From: Desulfobacterales bacterium
GTDB taxonomy: Bacteria > Desulfobacterota > Desulfobacteria > Desulfobacterales > Desulfobacteraceae
Assembly: GCA_023143455.1 (NCBI GenBank)
Contig: JAGLHT010000005.1
Location: 1 to 64,000, forward strand
Direction of reading: 5' to 3'
Length of the DNA: 64,000 nucleotides
Below, piece by piece: positions 16,198 to 25,217 of this stretch (positions are counted from its first letter, which is position 1; each line of letters starts with the position of its first letter). The translations under genes and the position numbers were made by a program. Under the pieces are notes generated by a model. The model had not been told where the DNA came from. It saw only the letters and a list, made by a program, of their open reading frames with translations, and ran no database searches.

Positions 16198-17091
16198 ATG
16201 GGTTTAATTCCATTTGCCGGTGAATTTTATTCTATTTTAACTGCTTTTGTATGGGCAGTTGCTGTTATATTTTTTAAAAAAAGCGGTGAAACAGTTCACC
16301 CGATAATGCTTAATATTTTTAAAAATATGCTTGCATTTATCCTGTATTTTTTTACCATCATAGCTGTTGGAATTGATCTGCCTCCTGACACATCAGTTCA
16401 ATTTTATGTGATTCTCATTGCAAGTGGAGCACTCGGAATCGGAGTTTCAGATACATTCTTTTTTGCGAGTCTGAACAGGCTTGGAGCAGGATTATCAGCT
16501 ATTGTTGACTGCATGTACAGCCCTTTTATCATTATCCTTTCTGTTATTTTTTTAAATGAAAAAATGACCTTCTGGCAAATTATAGGAGCCTTACTCATTC
16601 TTTCTGCAATTCTTACTATTGCAGGCAAAAAAGGAAGAGCTTATATAACAAAGCATGACTTTTTTGTTGGTATTTTATATGGTGCCATTGCAATGATAAC
16701 CATGGCTATCAGCATCGTTATGGTAAAGCATATTTTGGCAACGACCAGTGTTCTCTTTGTTGTCCAGATCAGGTTTATAGGTGGAATAGCAGTCATGCTA
16801 TTTATATTAGGCTTTCACCCGAAAAGAAAAATAATCTACCAATCTTTATTTACAAAAAAAAACTGGGGCTATACAATTGCTGGCTCGTTTACTGGTGCAT
16901 ACATTGCCACCATAATCTGGATGGCCGGGATGAAATATACTCAAGCTTCAATCGCTGCTGCCTTAAATCAAACAAGCAGCCTTTTTATTTTTATTTTTGC
17001 TGCCATGTTTTTACATGAACCTTTAAACAGGTACAGAGTTGCAGGACTTATTTTAGGAATTACAGGTGTCTTTTTTGTAATCTTAGGATAA
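16198..17091 (+). CDS. EamA/DMT-family transporter
   Basis: A 297-residue protein with ten hydrophobic segments in two halves, the EamA drug/metabolite transporter layout. The first half has ALGIGVSDTFFFASLNRLGA and FLNEKMTFWQIIGALLI; the second has KYTQASIAAALNQTSSLFIF and FLHEPLNRYRVAGLILGITG, the paired EamA signature (E near the end of segment 4/9). Likely an exporter or importer of a small metabolite; substrate unknown. The RBS (GAAAAGG) is about 10 bases upstream, so the ATG at 16198 is plausible. It is transcribed towards the rpmH operon but separated by about 170 bases with a new promoter. Confidence 0.88.
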   Translation: MGLIPFAGEFYSILTAFVWAVAVIFFKKSGETVHPIMLNIFKNMLAFILYFFTIIAVGIDLPPDTSVQFYVILIASGALGIGVSDTFFFASLNRLGAGLSAIVDCMYSPFIIILSVIFLNEKMTFWQIIGALLILSAILTIAGKKGRAYITKHDFFVGILYGAIAMITMAISIVMVKHILATTSVLFVVQIRFIGGIAVMLFILGFHPKRKIIYQSLFTKKNWGYTIAGSFTGAYIATIIWMAGMKYTQASIAAALNQTSSLFIFIFAAMFLHEPLNRYRVAGLILGITGVFFVILG

Positions 17092-17162
17092 TTGTGATAC
17101 AAAACCGATCATAAGCTGTGTTAATTCCACAACAATCTCCTGTTTAAAAACACATTCAATCC

Positions 17163-17191
17163 TTGACATTTTATACAAAAGGAGCTATTAT
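17163..17191 (+). promoter_or_regulatory. Strong sigma70 promoter of the rpmH operon
   Basis: Perfect -35 TTGACA (17163-17168), 17-base spacer and TATTAT (17186-17191), about 70 bases before the rpmH start. Confidence 0.75.
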
Positions 17192-17263
17192 TCTTTTTTA
17201 CTATAAAGAGTATGATTGGATAGTCAGGCAAAGCATTAAATATTTAATTTGAGGATTTGATTT

Positions 17264-17398
17264 ATGAAAAGAACTTTTCAGCCAAGCAACCGTAAACGGA
17301 CTAGAAAACACGGATTTCTAAAAAGGATGTCAACAAAAGGTGGGCAAGACATTATCAACAGGAGAAGAGCAAAGGGAAGAAAAAGACTCGCTTTATAA
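17264..17398 (+). CDS. rpmH: 50S ribosomal protein L34
   Basis: A 44-codon gene. The translation [18 protein letters not shown] through GRKRLAL is a canonical bacterial L34, very rich in arginine and lysine. GAGG precedes the ATG by about 7 bases. It heads the classical rpmH-rnpA-yidD-yidC-jag-mnmE order, which in many bacteria sits beside dnaA and the replication origin; here an EamA gene lies upstream instead. Confidence 0.98.
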   Translation: MKRTFQPSNRKRTRKHGFLKRMSTKGGQDIINRRRAKGRKRLAL

Positions 17399-17412
17399 AC
17401 AGGATTTAAGTA

Positions 17413-17760
17413 TTGACACTATTCTCATTTCCAAAAAATAAAAGAATACTTAAAAGAAAAGATTTTATTAGGCTATCAAAACAGGGGAAAAAGGTATTAA
17501 CTCACTATTTCATAGCAGTTATAACAAAAGGTGCAGCAGACAACAATCGAATCGGAATTACTGCATCAAAGAAAGTAGGGAATGCTCCCGAGCGTAACAG
17601 GATCAAGCGGTTAATTAGAGAATATTTTAGGCATAGACAAGAGAATCACACGGAGACAAAGGACATCAATATCATTGCAAGAAAAGGCATTATTTCATTA
17701 TCTAACAAGGAAATTAACAAAGAGCTTGAAAAGCTTTTCAATAAAATTACAGAAATATAA
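17413..17760 (+). CDS. rnpA: Ribonuclease P protein component
   Basis: A 115-residue basic protein, normal length for RnpA. The signature [20 protein letters not shown] then IREYFR contains the RNR motif that contacts RNase P RNA. It supports the catalytic RNA in removing 5' leaders from pre-tRNA. The start is TTG, 14 bases after the rpmH stop, with AGG upstream. Its stop shares a base with the yidD start, so the two are translationally coupled. Confidence 0.97.
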   Translation: MTLFSFPKNKRILKRKDFIRLSKQGKKVLTHYFIAVITKGAADNNRIGITASKKVGNAPERNRIKRLIREYFRHRQENHTETKDINIIARKGIISLSNKEINKELEKLFNKITEI

Positions 17761-17972
17761 TGACTAAACAAATTTTAATAATTTTTGTTAAAACATATCA
17801 ATATTGCATATCACCATTTTTTGCACCATCATGTCGTTTTTATCCGACATGTTCAGTATATGCAATTTTAGCCATTGAAAAACATGGCAGCATTAAAGGT
17901 TTTTTCCTTGCAGTAAAAAGAATTTTAAAATGCCATCCTTTCCACTCCGGAGGATTCGATCCTATTCCATAA
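17760..17972 (+). CDS. yidD: Membrane protein insertion efficiency factor YidD
   Basis: A 70-residue protein with the YidD hallmarks [20 protein letters not shown] and [14 protein letters not shown], then [13 protein letters not shown]. The conserved cysteines and the HPxxxGGxDPxP end are intact. It is peripheral to the inner membrane and aids YidC-dependent insertion. Overlaps the rnpA stop by one base and precedes yidC by about 130 bases. Confidence 0.97.
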   Translation: MTKQILIIFVKTYQYCISPFFAPSCRFYPTCSVYAILAIEKHGSIKGFFLAVKRILKCHPFHSGGFDPIP

Positions 17973-18100
17973 ATTATATTCTAAAAAGCCCCCCCCCTCT
18001 TTCTCCTGGTGAGACTAAATAATGTTTGATTCATGACTTAATTTAGTTTCTAACATATTTATTTTGGATTATTATTGCAGATATATTCTTAGGAGAAAAA

Positions 18101-19789
18101 ATGAATGATGAAAAAAGGTTGCTTCTAGCAATTGTTCTTTCAGTTGTTGTGCTTGTTGGATGGAATTTCTTATATATTCAACCCCAGGCAAAAAAAACCG
18201 CACAGAATGTAAAAACCACTGAACAACAACCAGTCACCAATCCAAGCGGGACAGACTCAAAATCTAAGGTATCTGATTACCAGCCTGTAAAAGATACAAA
18301 CTTGACAGAAAGTACTCAAGAGAATCAAGGTATTAGAATGAAAGATTTCAGAACCATATCTGTTGCAACACCATTGTACAATATCTCTCTTTCTGAATAT
18401 GGGGCTGCTGTCACAAGTTTTACTTTAAACAACTATAATGAAACAAATAAAAAAGACTCTCAACTCAAAGAATTAGTCCCCAAAGAAATAATCCGGGGAT
18501 TATTCAGGTTGAGCCTTAAAGGAAAATCAATCTCAAACTTTGATTCAGCTATTTTTAAAGCTGATGCCCGCCAAAATAAAACTATCCTCCGGGAGGGGCA
18601 AAAAAAGATATCTTTTACATGGACTTCCCCTGAAGGAGTTGTCTTTGAAAAAATATTCACATTTCACGCTGATACATATCTGATCGGTTGTGACATAATT
18701 ATAAAAAATGGTGCTCCAATGCCATTAAATGATTCTCTTGGCATCTCTGTTGCAGGCTTTTTAGACAAAGCTGCTGAAAAAGAGGCAAGCTTTACTTTTG
18801 CAGGCCCCATAGGTATTGTTGATAACGAGCTCCAGGAAATCAAAAAAAAGAAGATTGAAGACAAAGACACCTATAGTGGCAATATTACCTGGGCAGGTTA
18901 TACAACAAGATATTTTATGTCCTGTGTAATCCCTGAAAAACCTGTTAATGGAGAATTTAAGGTTTCAAATTCAAACGATATTCTTACATCAACACTTTAT
19001 CTCCCTATGGAACGAATAGATCCGGGTAAAATGTTAACAGTACCCCTCAGTTGTTTTATGGGTCCCAAAAGCCTTGCAATACTAAAAAAATCCAAAGAAT
19101 CACTTACAAAAGCTGTTAATTTTGGCTGGTTCACCATTCTTGCAAAGCCATTATTAATAGGAATGAATTTAATTCATCAAGTTCTCCCCAACTACGGTGT
19201 TGCCATTATTGTTCTCACAATATTAATAAAAATAGTTCTGTGGCCTCTTGGCACTAAAAGTTATAAATCAATGAACGAAATGAAAAAAGTACAGCCTCTT
19301 ATGGTGAAAATAAGAGAAAAATATAAAGATGATAAACAAAAAATGAATAAAGAAGTTATGGCACTTTACAAGACATACAAGGTGAATCCGGTAAGCGGGT
19401 GCCTTCCTATGATAGCTCAAATGCCAATTTTCTTTGCTCTTTATAGAATGCTATACCAGGCAATTGAATTAAGACACGCTCCATTTATGGGATGGATCCA
19501 GGACTTGTCAGCCCCGGACAGACTTTTTCACTTTAATTTTTCTATCCCTTTTATGCAGGAACCTTATGGGATTCCATTGCTGACAATTATTATGGGGGCA
19601 ACATTCTTTTTACAACAAAAAATGACGCCCACATCAGGTGATCCTACCCAGGCGAGAATGATGATGCTTATGCCTATATTCATGACTGTTATTTTTATCA
19701 ATTTCCCGGCAGGTCTAGTGTTATACTTTTTTGCCAATAATATCATTTCAATGGGGCAACAATATTACATTCAAAAGAAATTCTCTTAA
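18101..19789 (+). CDS. yidC: Membrane protein insertase YidC
   Basis: A 562-residue Gram-negative-type YidC. Residues 5-25 are the first membrane segment (LLLAIVLSVVVLVGWNFLYI), followed by a large periplasmic beta-supersandwich domain (about 85-340) and the conserved insertase core from about residue 345 (GWFTILAKPLLIGMNLIHQV; ILIKIVLWPLGTKSYKSMNE; NPVSGCLPMIAQMPIFFALY) with the last helices near 490-555. It inserts membrane proteins alone or with SecYEG. RBS AGGAG is upstream. Operon member between yidD and jag. Confidence 0.97.
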   Translation: MNDEKRLLLAIVLSVVVLVGWNFLYIQPQAKKTAQNVKTTEQQPVTNPSGTDSKSKVSDYQPVKDTNLTESTQENQGIRMKDFRTISVATPLYNISLSEYGAAVTSFTLNNYNETNKKDSQLKELVPKEIIRGLFRLSLKGKSISNFDSAIFKADARQNKTILREGQKKISFTWTSPEGVVFEKIFTFHADTYLIGCDIIIKNGAPMPLNDSLGISVAGFLDKAAEKEASFTFAGPIGIVDNELQEIKKKKIEDKDTYSGNITWAGYTTRYFMSCVIPEKPVNGEFKVSNSNDILTSTLYLPMERIDPGKMLTVPLSCFMGPKSLAILKKSKESLTKAVNFGWFTILAKPLLIGMNLIHQVLPNYGVAIIVLTILIKIVLWPLGTKSYKSMNEMKKVQPLMVKIREKYKDDKQKMNKEVMALYKTYKVNPVSGCLPMIAQMPIFFALYRMLYQAIELRHAPFMGWIQDLSAPDRLFHFNFSIPFMQEPYGIPLLTIIMGATFFLQQKMTPTSGDPTQARMMMLMPIFMTVIFINFPAGLVLYFFANNIISMGQQYYIQKKFS

Positions 19790-19804
19790 AGGGAGGTATC
19801 TATA

Positions 19805-20746
19805 ATGAAACAAACTCAGGAATTTGGTGGAAAAGATATCGATAGTGCGATAAAAAATGCTTGCTTTGAATTAAACCTTTCCAAATCAGATCTTCGATAT
19901 GATATTATTTCCACGGGCGCCTCGGGAATATTTGGAATTGTTGGAAGAAAAAATGCAAAAATTCGTGTTTCTCTACCTGACTATAATTCAAAAACCCATA
20001 AAAACAGAAATGATGATAATGGGGTTCAATCCATAGTTGATGAAGCCTTTGGTGTAAAACCAAAAAAAACCAAACCAAAGCAAGAGGATAAAAAGGCTTC
20101 TCCTTTGGTAAACAAGGAACCAATTGAGAAAAAACCAGTAAAAAAACAACCCGCTGAGAAAAAACCGGTTGAAGAAAAACTGGAATCAAAAGAATCAAAC
20201 AATCAAGAAAACGAACTAAAAGAGCAGATAGAACAGGAAATCGTTGATGTTACTAAAGAATCAATTGATCTTGGGACACAGGCCATCCAAAAAATGATTG
20301 GCCTGATAACAGATGACGCCATAGTAAGCTTTGAAACAGACAGAGATAAACTTCTACTCAAAGTTAGTGGTGGCAACTCAGGTATTTTGATCGGAAGAAA
20401 AGGACAAACTCTTGAAGCAATGCAGTTCCTTGCCGATAAAATAGTTAACCGAAAAAGTGAGACCAGGGTAAGAGTCAAAGTTGATATTGAGGGGTACATG
20501 GAAGCACGAAAAATCAATTTAATTCAACTTGCACACAAAATGGCTGATAAAGCAAAAAAAACAGGAAGACCTACAACTATCAACCAAATGAGCGGTCAGG
20601 ACAGACGAATCATACATCTTACTTTAAAAGAAGACTCAAGGGTAAGAACCCAGAGTAAAGGAGATGGCTATTATCGAAGGTTGATTATTTTACCAAGAAG
20701 AGCAGGGTCTTTTAAAGAAAAAAGTCAACACATACAAGAAAAATGA
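19805..20746 (+). CDS. jag: Jag/SpoIIIJ-associated RNA-binding protein (KhpB)
   Basis: A 313-residue protein in three parts. Residues 1-52 are the Jag_N domain (EFGGKDIDSAIKNACFELNL; TGASGIFGIVGRKNAKIRV). A charged linker rich in KKPV/EKKP repeats spans about 75-145. The C-terminal half holds a KH domain (GGNSGILIGRKGQTLEAMQF) and an R3H domain (DRRIIHLTLKEDSRVRTQSK). The fold binds RNA and in other bacteria works with YidC-linked or cell-envelope functions. GGGAGG lies upstream of the ATG. Its stop overlaps the mnmE start by four bases (ATGA). Confidence 0.95.
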   Translation: MKQTQEFGGKDIDSAIKNACFELNLSKSDLRYDIISTGASGIFGIVGRKNAKIRVSLPDYNSKTHKNRNDDNGVQSIVDEAFGVKPKKTKPKQEDKKASPLVNKEPIEKKPVKKQPAEKKPVEEKLESKESNNQENELKEQIEQEIVDVTKESIDLGTQAIQKMIGLITDDAIVSFETDRDKLLLKVSGGNSGILIGRKGQTLEAMQFLADKIVNRKSETRVRVKVDIEGYMEARKINLIQLAHKMADKAKKTGRPTTINQMSGQDRRIIHLTLKEDSRVRTQSKGDGYYRRLIILPRRAGSFKEKSQHIQEK

Positions 20747-22134
20747 CAAATGATACAATAGCTGCGATATCAACTCCTCCTGGCAATGGTGGTATTGGTG
20801 TAATTAGAATATCAGGCCGCAACTCTCTTGATATCATATCAAAACTGTTTGGCAGAACAAAAACAGGAGTTGAAGATTGCATTTCTTTACAATCTCACAA
20901 AGTATATCATGGATATATCTTTGATTCTGTAACAAAACAAATCATCGATGAAGTCCTTGTAATACCTATGTTAGCACCATCTTCATATACAACAGAGGAT
21001 GTTATAGAAATACAGGCTCATTCGGGAAGTATTGTAATGCGCTCCATTCTTGATCAGGTACTCTCAAAAGGAGCAAGACTTGCTGAACCTGGAGAATTTA
21101 CAAAACGAGCTTTTTTAAACAAAAGGATTGATTTAACCCAGGCTGAAGCTGTAATAGATATTATAAATGCAAAATCTGTTAAATCCCTAAAAGCCGCGGC
21201 TTCTCAGAGCAATGGTGTCTTAAGAAAGAATATTGAACGGTTAAAAGCAGAACTTGTAAACCTTTTAAGTCTGCTTGAGGCTGCAATAGATTTCCCGGAT
21301 GATACTGACAATCCTTTTTCAAACAAACAAGGAATTTTAGTTGTAAAAAAAGTTCTTTCTGACTGCAAAAGGTATATTCAACTATATGATGATGCATGTT
21401 TTATAAGAGAAGGTATTAAGCTTGCTATTTGTGGTGCCCCAAATGTTGGGAAATCAAGCCTCATGAATTGCCTTCTTGAAGAAGAAAAATCCATAATTAC
21501 ATCTATCCCGGGCACAACCCGTGATCCGATTCAGGAAAACCTCAATATAAATGGTATAAGCTTTACTATTTCTGACACTGCCGGCATTCATTCCACTAAT
21601 GACCTTGTTGAAATCATTGGTATGGAAAAGGCTAAGGAACACATTCTTAATGCTGACCTGTTATTGTATATGAAAGAAGTTGGTCAAAGTATCTCTAAAA
21701 AAGAACTTAACCAAGTGATTCCAAAAGATAAAAAAGTTCTTTTTGTTGTTAATAAAATCGATCTTGTGAAAGATAAAGACGTGCTGATCTTACCAGAGAT
21801 GCCTGAACCATTTCAAAATATTCCAAAAATAGGGATATCAGCTCTTGAAAACCTGGGCATTGATGACCTTAAAAACATGGTTATAAATATGACTATTACG
21901 GATTTGGATGTAAACACAAATAGCATCATCCCAAACATAAGACACAAGGAGACCTTAAAAGAAGCTGTATTCAACCTTGAATCAGCTGAAAAAAGCATGC
22001 TCAATGAACATAACGAAGAAACCCTTGCCTTTGATATTAGAAACAGCCTTAATGCTCTAGGGAAAATCACAGGTGAAACTACTGAAATAGATATTCTTGA
22101 TCATATTTTCAGCAACTTTTGCATAGGAAAATAA
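20743..22134 (+). CDS. mnmE: tRNA modification GTPase MnmE
   Basis: A 463-residue protein of normal length. N-terminal folate-binding domain (DTIAAISTPPGNGGIGVIRI; FTKRAFLNKRIDLTQAEAVI), then an inserted G domain with P-loop GAPNVGKSS, switch DTAGIHST and NKID, and the C-terminal cysteine motif FCIGK. With MnmG it installs carboxymethylaminomethyl groups at U34 of certain tRNAs. It overlaps jag by four bases and is followed after 11 bases by the YkgJ-type gene. No mnmG follows within the window. Confidence 0.97.
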   Translation: MTNDTIAAISTPPGNGGIGVIRISGRNSLDIISKLFGRTKTGVEDCISLQSHKVYHGYIFDSVTKQIIDEVLVIPMLAPSSYTTEDVIEIQAHSGSIVMRSILDQVLSKGARLAEPGEFTKRAFLNKRIDLTQAEAVIDIINAKSVKSLKAAASQSNGVLRKNIERLKAELVNLLSLLEAAIDFPDDTDNPFSNKQGILVVKKVLSDCKRYIQLYDDACFIREGIKLAICGAPNVGKSSLMNCLLEEEKSIITSIPGTTRDPIQENLNINGISFTISDTAGIHSTNDLVEIIGMEKAKEHILNADLLLYMKEVGQSISKKELNQVIPKDKKVLFVVNKIDLVKDKDVLILPEMPEPFQNIPKIGISALENLGIDDLKNMVINMTITDLDVNTNSIIPNIRHKETLKEAVFNLESAEKSMLNEHNEETLAFDIRNSLNALGKITGETTEIDILDHIFSNFCIGK

Positions 22135-22145
22135 AGGAATAAACA

Positions 22146-22796
22146 ATGGCTCTGGATCTAAGGGAACATTTTGTAAAATATGAAGCAATAGTTACAATGA
22201 TCGACAAAATCTTCGAGCGTGTAAAAAAAGAATACCCAAAAGAAGTTTTTTGTAAAGAAAAATGCAGTGATTGTTGCTATGCAATCTTTGATGTTACAAT
22301 CATAGAAGCCTTATATATAAATCATAAATTCAAAGAAAAGTTTTCTGGCTCGGAAAAACAGGAACTTATTGACAAAGCATCAAAAACAGATCGTGTCCTG
22401 GCTAAACTTAAAAGAAATATCCAAAAAGAATTAAAACAAGGAAAAAACGAAGTTGAACTCCTTGCGAAAATGGGCATCGAGCGGGTCAGATGCCCTCTTT
22501 TAGGCAGCAATGATCTTTGTATCCTGTATGACTCCAGACCAATAACATGCCGACTATACGGCATTCCTACATCCAGTGCCGGCATGAGCCATATCTGCGG
22601 CAGAACCAATTTTAAAGAAGGTGGGAAATACCCTACTGTTAATACAGATAAAATATATTCTCAACTTCAGCTTATTTCTGCAGAAATGATAAAAGCCATA
22701 AAATCAAAAAATATTAAAATGCATGACATGCTTATACCTATATCAATGGCTTTAATTACCAATTTTAATGAAGAGTATCTTGGAGTTGATAAATAA
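22146..22796 (+). CDS. YkgJ-type cysteine-cluster protein
   Basis: A 216-residue protein with the zinc- or iron-chelating cysteine pattern of the YkgJ family: CKEKCSDCCYAIFDVT near residue 40, and RCPLLGSNDLCILYDSRPIT followed by CRLYGIP near residues 118-143. The metal and the role are not established for this family. It sits in the mnmE operon (11-base gap before, 1-base gap after), so it is co-expressed with ribosome/tRNA maturation genes. Confidence 0.85.
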   Translation: MALDLREHFVKYEAIVTMIDKIFERVKKEYPKEVFCKEKCSDCCYAIFDVTIIEALYINHKFKEKFSGSEKQELIDKASKTDRVLAKLKRNIQKELKQGKNEVELLAKMGIERVRCPLLGSNDLCILYDSRPITCRLYGIPTSSAGMSHICGRTNFKEGGKYPTVNTDKIYSQLQLISAEMIKAIKSKNIKMHDMLIPISMALITNFNEEYLGVDK

Positions 22797-22797
22797 A

Positions 22798-23154
22798 ATG
22801 GAAAACTTTACAAAAGAAGAAATAGAACAAAAGAAGAAAACGATATTTGATGCCATGGGCAAACGCGGGCAAAAGCAGATCTTAAAAAGAGGTTATGAAG
22901 CGTGGAACCCTTTTGCAGAGCCCAAAGATCCTATAGATATAAGAAAAGACAAAACCAAACGTACGTCACAAGTGCTTATAAGAGAATTCTTACAGCAGAC
23001 CAGCCATGATGATTTTTCCAATGAATTTGCCCAGGGAGCTCTAGACCTGTGCTTTGGCATTATTAATGAAGATGAAAAAACAAGAGGAATGTTTGAATTT
23101 TCAATCTGGTATAAAGCTCTTTTAATAAAAGAAGGCCATGAAGAAGACCTATGA
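22798..23154 (+). CDS. Conserved-looking small protein of unknown function
   Basis: A 118-residue acidic/basic, soluble protein with no membrane segment. The start at 22798 lies one base after the previous stop, which fits translational coupling, and is preferred to an in-frame ATG at 22768 inside the upstream gene. Features are KRGQKQILKRGYEAWNPFAE and a helical C-terminus (FSNEFAQGALDLCFGIINED). I recognise no domain. Its tight packing between the YkgJ-type and methyltransferase genes suggests a functional link with them. Confidence 0.7.
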   Translation: MENFTKEEIEQKKKTIFDAMGKRGQKQILKRGYEAWNPFAEPKDPIDIRKDKTKRTSQVLIREFLQQTSHDDFSNEFAQGALDLCFGIINEDEKTRGMFEFSIWYKALLIKEGHEEDL

Positions 23155-23983
23155 AAAAAAAATAATTCTGGAAATTCTTGAAAATTCTGAATCAAAACTC
23201 ACTCCATTAAACCTTATTAAAAAAATAGTCAGAAAAACAAGAATTGCATCAACCAGTGCTAAAAAGACAATTAAAGAGCTGACTTCCCAAAACGAGCTTG
23301 CTTATACTTACTTTTTCGGCTCCACATATATAGAACTATCCTTTAACAAACCTGTAAAAATAACAGAGCGTTTCGTTCTGACACCTTTCGGAATAAAAGG
23401 AACAACTAACAGAAAAGATATAAATATCATTATCGATCCGGGAATTTCCTTTGGCTCAGGAAGGCATCCTACAACCAGGCTTTCTCTTAAGGCATTAGAC
23501 CATGTAATTACCCTTAGTGAAATGAACCAGTTAAAGCCCATATTTTCAAACAATACTCTTACGGGGCTGGATATTGGAACCGGTTCAGGGGTTCTTGCCA
23601 TTGCAGCATGTAAAACGTGTGTGTCAAACTGCCTTGCCCTTGATATTGATCCAAACTCCCTTGTTGAAGCAAAAAAAAATGTTATACTCAATGATTTTGA
23701 AAACAAGATTATAGTTTCAGATACTGATATTGATACTTTAAAAGGAGAATTTTCACTTATTCTTGCAAACTTAAGATATCCAACTTTAAAAAACCTTGCA
23801 AAAAAAATTACTTTGCTATCTAAAAAAAATACTGTTTTGATAATGTCGGGCATCAGAACTTATGAAAAAGATGATTTAATAACCTTATATACCAACTGTG
23901 GCTTTAACCTTTTATTTGAAAAAGACGAAAAAAAATGGTCATGTATTGCAATGCAAATAGAAAATTTTAAAGAGGAAATTTAA
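23138..23983 (+). CDS. PrmA-like class I SAM-dependent methyltransferase with winged-helix-like N-terminus
   Basis: A 281-residue protein. Residues about 90-270 match ribosomal protein L11 methyltransferase: DPGISFGSGRHPTTRLSL (the PxxxFGTGxHxTT motif) and the SAM-binding LTGLDIGTGSGVLAIAA, then ALDIDPNSLVEAKKN. The usual PrmA ANIL motif is ANLRYPTL here, and the N-terminal 75 residues look like a winged helix (LEILENSESKLTPLNLIKK; STSAKKTIKELTSQNELAY) instead of the PrmA substrate domain. It therefore may methylate another protein. Overlaps the upstream gene by 17 bases. Confidence 0.75.
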   Translation: MKKTYEKKIILEILENSESKLTPLNLIKKIVRKTRIASTSAKKTIKELTSQNELAYTYFFGSTYIELSFNKPVKITERFVLTPFGIKGTTNRKDINIIIDPGISFGSGRHPTTRLSLKALDHVITLSEMNQLKPIFSNNTLTGLDIGTGSGVLAIAACKTCVSNCLALDIDPNSLVEAKKNVILNDFENKIIVSDTDIDTLKGEFSLILANLRYPTLKNLAKKITLLSKKNTVLIMSGIRTYEKDDLITLYTNCGFNLLFEKDEKKWSCIAMQIENFKEEI

Positions 23984-23984
23984 T

Positions 23985-24617
23985 ATGTATAGACGATTCT
24001 CTTTAATACTTGTTATTCTTTTCTTTTGCTCCCATGCTTTTGCAGATATTTACTATTGGATAGACAAAGATGGCGTAAAACACTTTTCAAATGTCTCTAC
24101 ACCTGAATCAAACATAAAAGTAATTAAAGAAAAAGAACAATTAACTTCGTTTTTCCCAAAAGAAATTAACGAAACCGGTAATTTTGAAGTTCTCAAGGTT
24201 TATGATGGAGATTCCATTAAAGTTAAAGGCTACAACCTGATATTTATGGTAAGGCTTGTGGGAATTGATACACCGGAAACAGGCAAAAGTTCGTATTCAG
24301 GTCAGCCCTTCAGCTCAGAAGCTAAAGAATTTCTTGAGAAAAATATAGCAGGACAAAAGGTGGTTTTGAAAAGCTATGGTATGGGTAGATATAACAGGCA
24401 GCTTGCAGAGGTTTTTATAAACAATATAAATATTAACCTTGAAATATTAAAAGCCGGTCTGGCTGAAGTATATAAAGGCAAACCGGCAAAAGATATTAAT
24501 ATTAACCACTATTATGATGCCCAATCCTATGCAAAGAAAAGGCAAATAGGAATCTGGTCTTTAAACTCTAAAGAATATAAAAGTCCGAAACAATGGAGAA
24601 AAGAGCATCCCAGGTGA
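23985..24617 (+). CDS. Secreted thermonuclease-family nuclease with DUF4124-like N-terminus
   Basis: A 210-residue protein. The signal peptide is residues 1-20 (SLILVILFFCSHAFA). Residues 21-50 (DIYYWIDKDGVKHFSNVSTP) match the DUF4124 motif. The rest is a staphylococcal-nuclease fold: VLKVYDGDSIKVKG, FMVRLVGIDTPETG with the catalytic arginine, and YGMGRYNRQLAEVFI with the second arginine. It should cut DNA/RNA in a Ca2+-dependent way outside the cytoplasm. It starts one base after the methyltransferase stop and ends the operon; ssb converges 4 bases later. Confidence 0.9.
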   Translation: MYRRFSLILVILFFCSHAFADIYYWIDKDGVKHFSNVSTPESNIKVIKEKEQLTSFFPKEINETGNFEVLKVYDGDSIKVKGYNLIFMVRLVGIDTPETGKSSYSGQPFSSEAKEFLEKNIAGQKVVLKSYGMGRYNRQLAEVFINNININLEILKAGLAEVYKGKPAKDININHYYDAQSYAKKRQIGIWSLNSKEYKSPKQWRKEHPR

Positions 24618-24621
24618 TAAT

Positions 24622-25095
24622 TTAGAATGGAATATCATCTTCAGGTTCTGGTCCTGGGCTAGGGTCATTGCCTTGCATATTCCCTGCCTGACCAGGATCG
24701 GATGGTCCTGAATAACCCTGACTTCCTCCAGAAGAAGTTGCACCGCCTGAAGAACCAGAACCCCCTTTATCTCCTAAAAACTGAACTGTATTAGCTACAA
24801 TGTCAGTAACATAATGTTTTTGGCCATCTTTTTCATAATCACTTGTTTGAATTCTTCCTTCGATATACACTTGCCTGCCTTTAGAAAGAAATTTTTCACA
24901 ATTTTCACCAAGTTTTCCAAAAACAACAATTCTATGCCACTGGGTTCTTTCTTTTTTTTCACCGGAGGCCTTATCATACCATTCTTCGCTTGTAGCAACG
25001 CTGAAATTCACCACTGCGGTTCCCTGCTGAGAATACCTGATTTCAGGGTCTCTTCCCAGTCGCCCAACAACGATAGCTTTATTTATACCAGCCAT
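24622..25095 (-). CDS. ssb: Single-stranded DNA-binding protein
   Basis: A 157-residue SSB. N-terminal OB fold (AGINKAIVVGRLGRDPEIRY; TQWHRIVVFGKLGENCEKFL; VYIEGRIQTSDYEKDGQKHY), then a flexible glycine/serine-rich linker and the acidic tip DDIPF, which recruits partner proteins. It binds ssDNA as a tetramer in replication and repair. RBS AGGAG is upstream. It is monocistronic and convergent with the nuclease gene. Confidence 0.98.
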   Translation of the reverse strand: MAGINKAIVVGRLGRDPEIRYSQQGTAVVNFSVATSEEWYDKASGEKKERTQWHRIVVFGKLGENCEKFLSKGRQVYIEGRIQTSDYEKDGQKHYVTDIVANTVQFLGDKGGSGSSGGATSSGGSQGYSGPSDPGQAGNMQGNDPSPGPEPEDDIPF

Positions 25096-25217
25096 TTAAA
25101 ACTCCTATACTTTTAATGTTTTAAAATTTTAAGTTTGATACTAAATCAAAAGTATTACCTGAATATGGAATCAGTGTCAAACATATAACACAACATGGCT
25201 CTTAAACACACTTATAA

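Noticed and set aside
17100-17263. oriC or DnaA boxes ahead of rpmH
   Set aside because: No dnaA gene and no cluster of TTATNCACA sites; only loose matches were seen.
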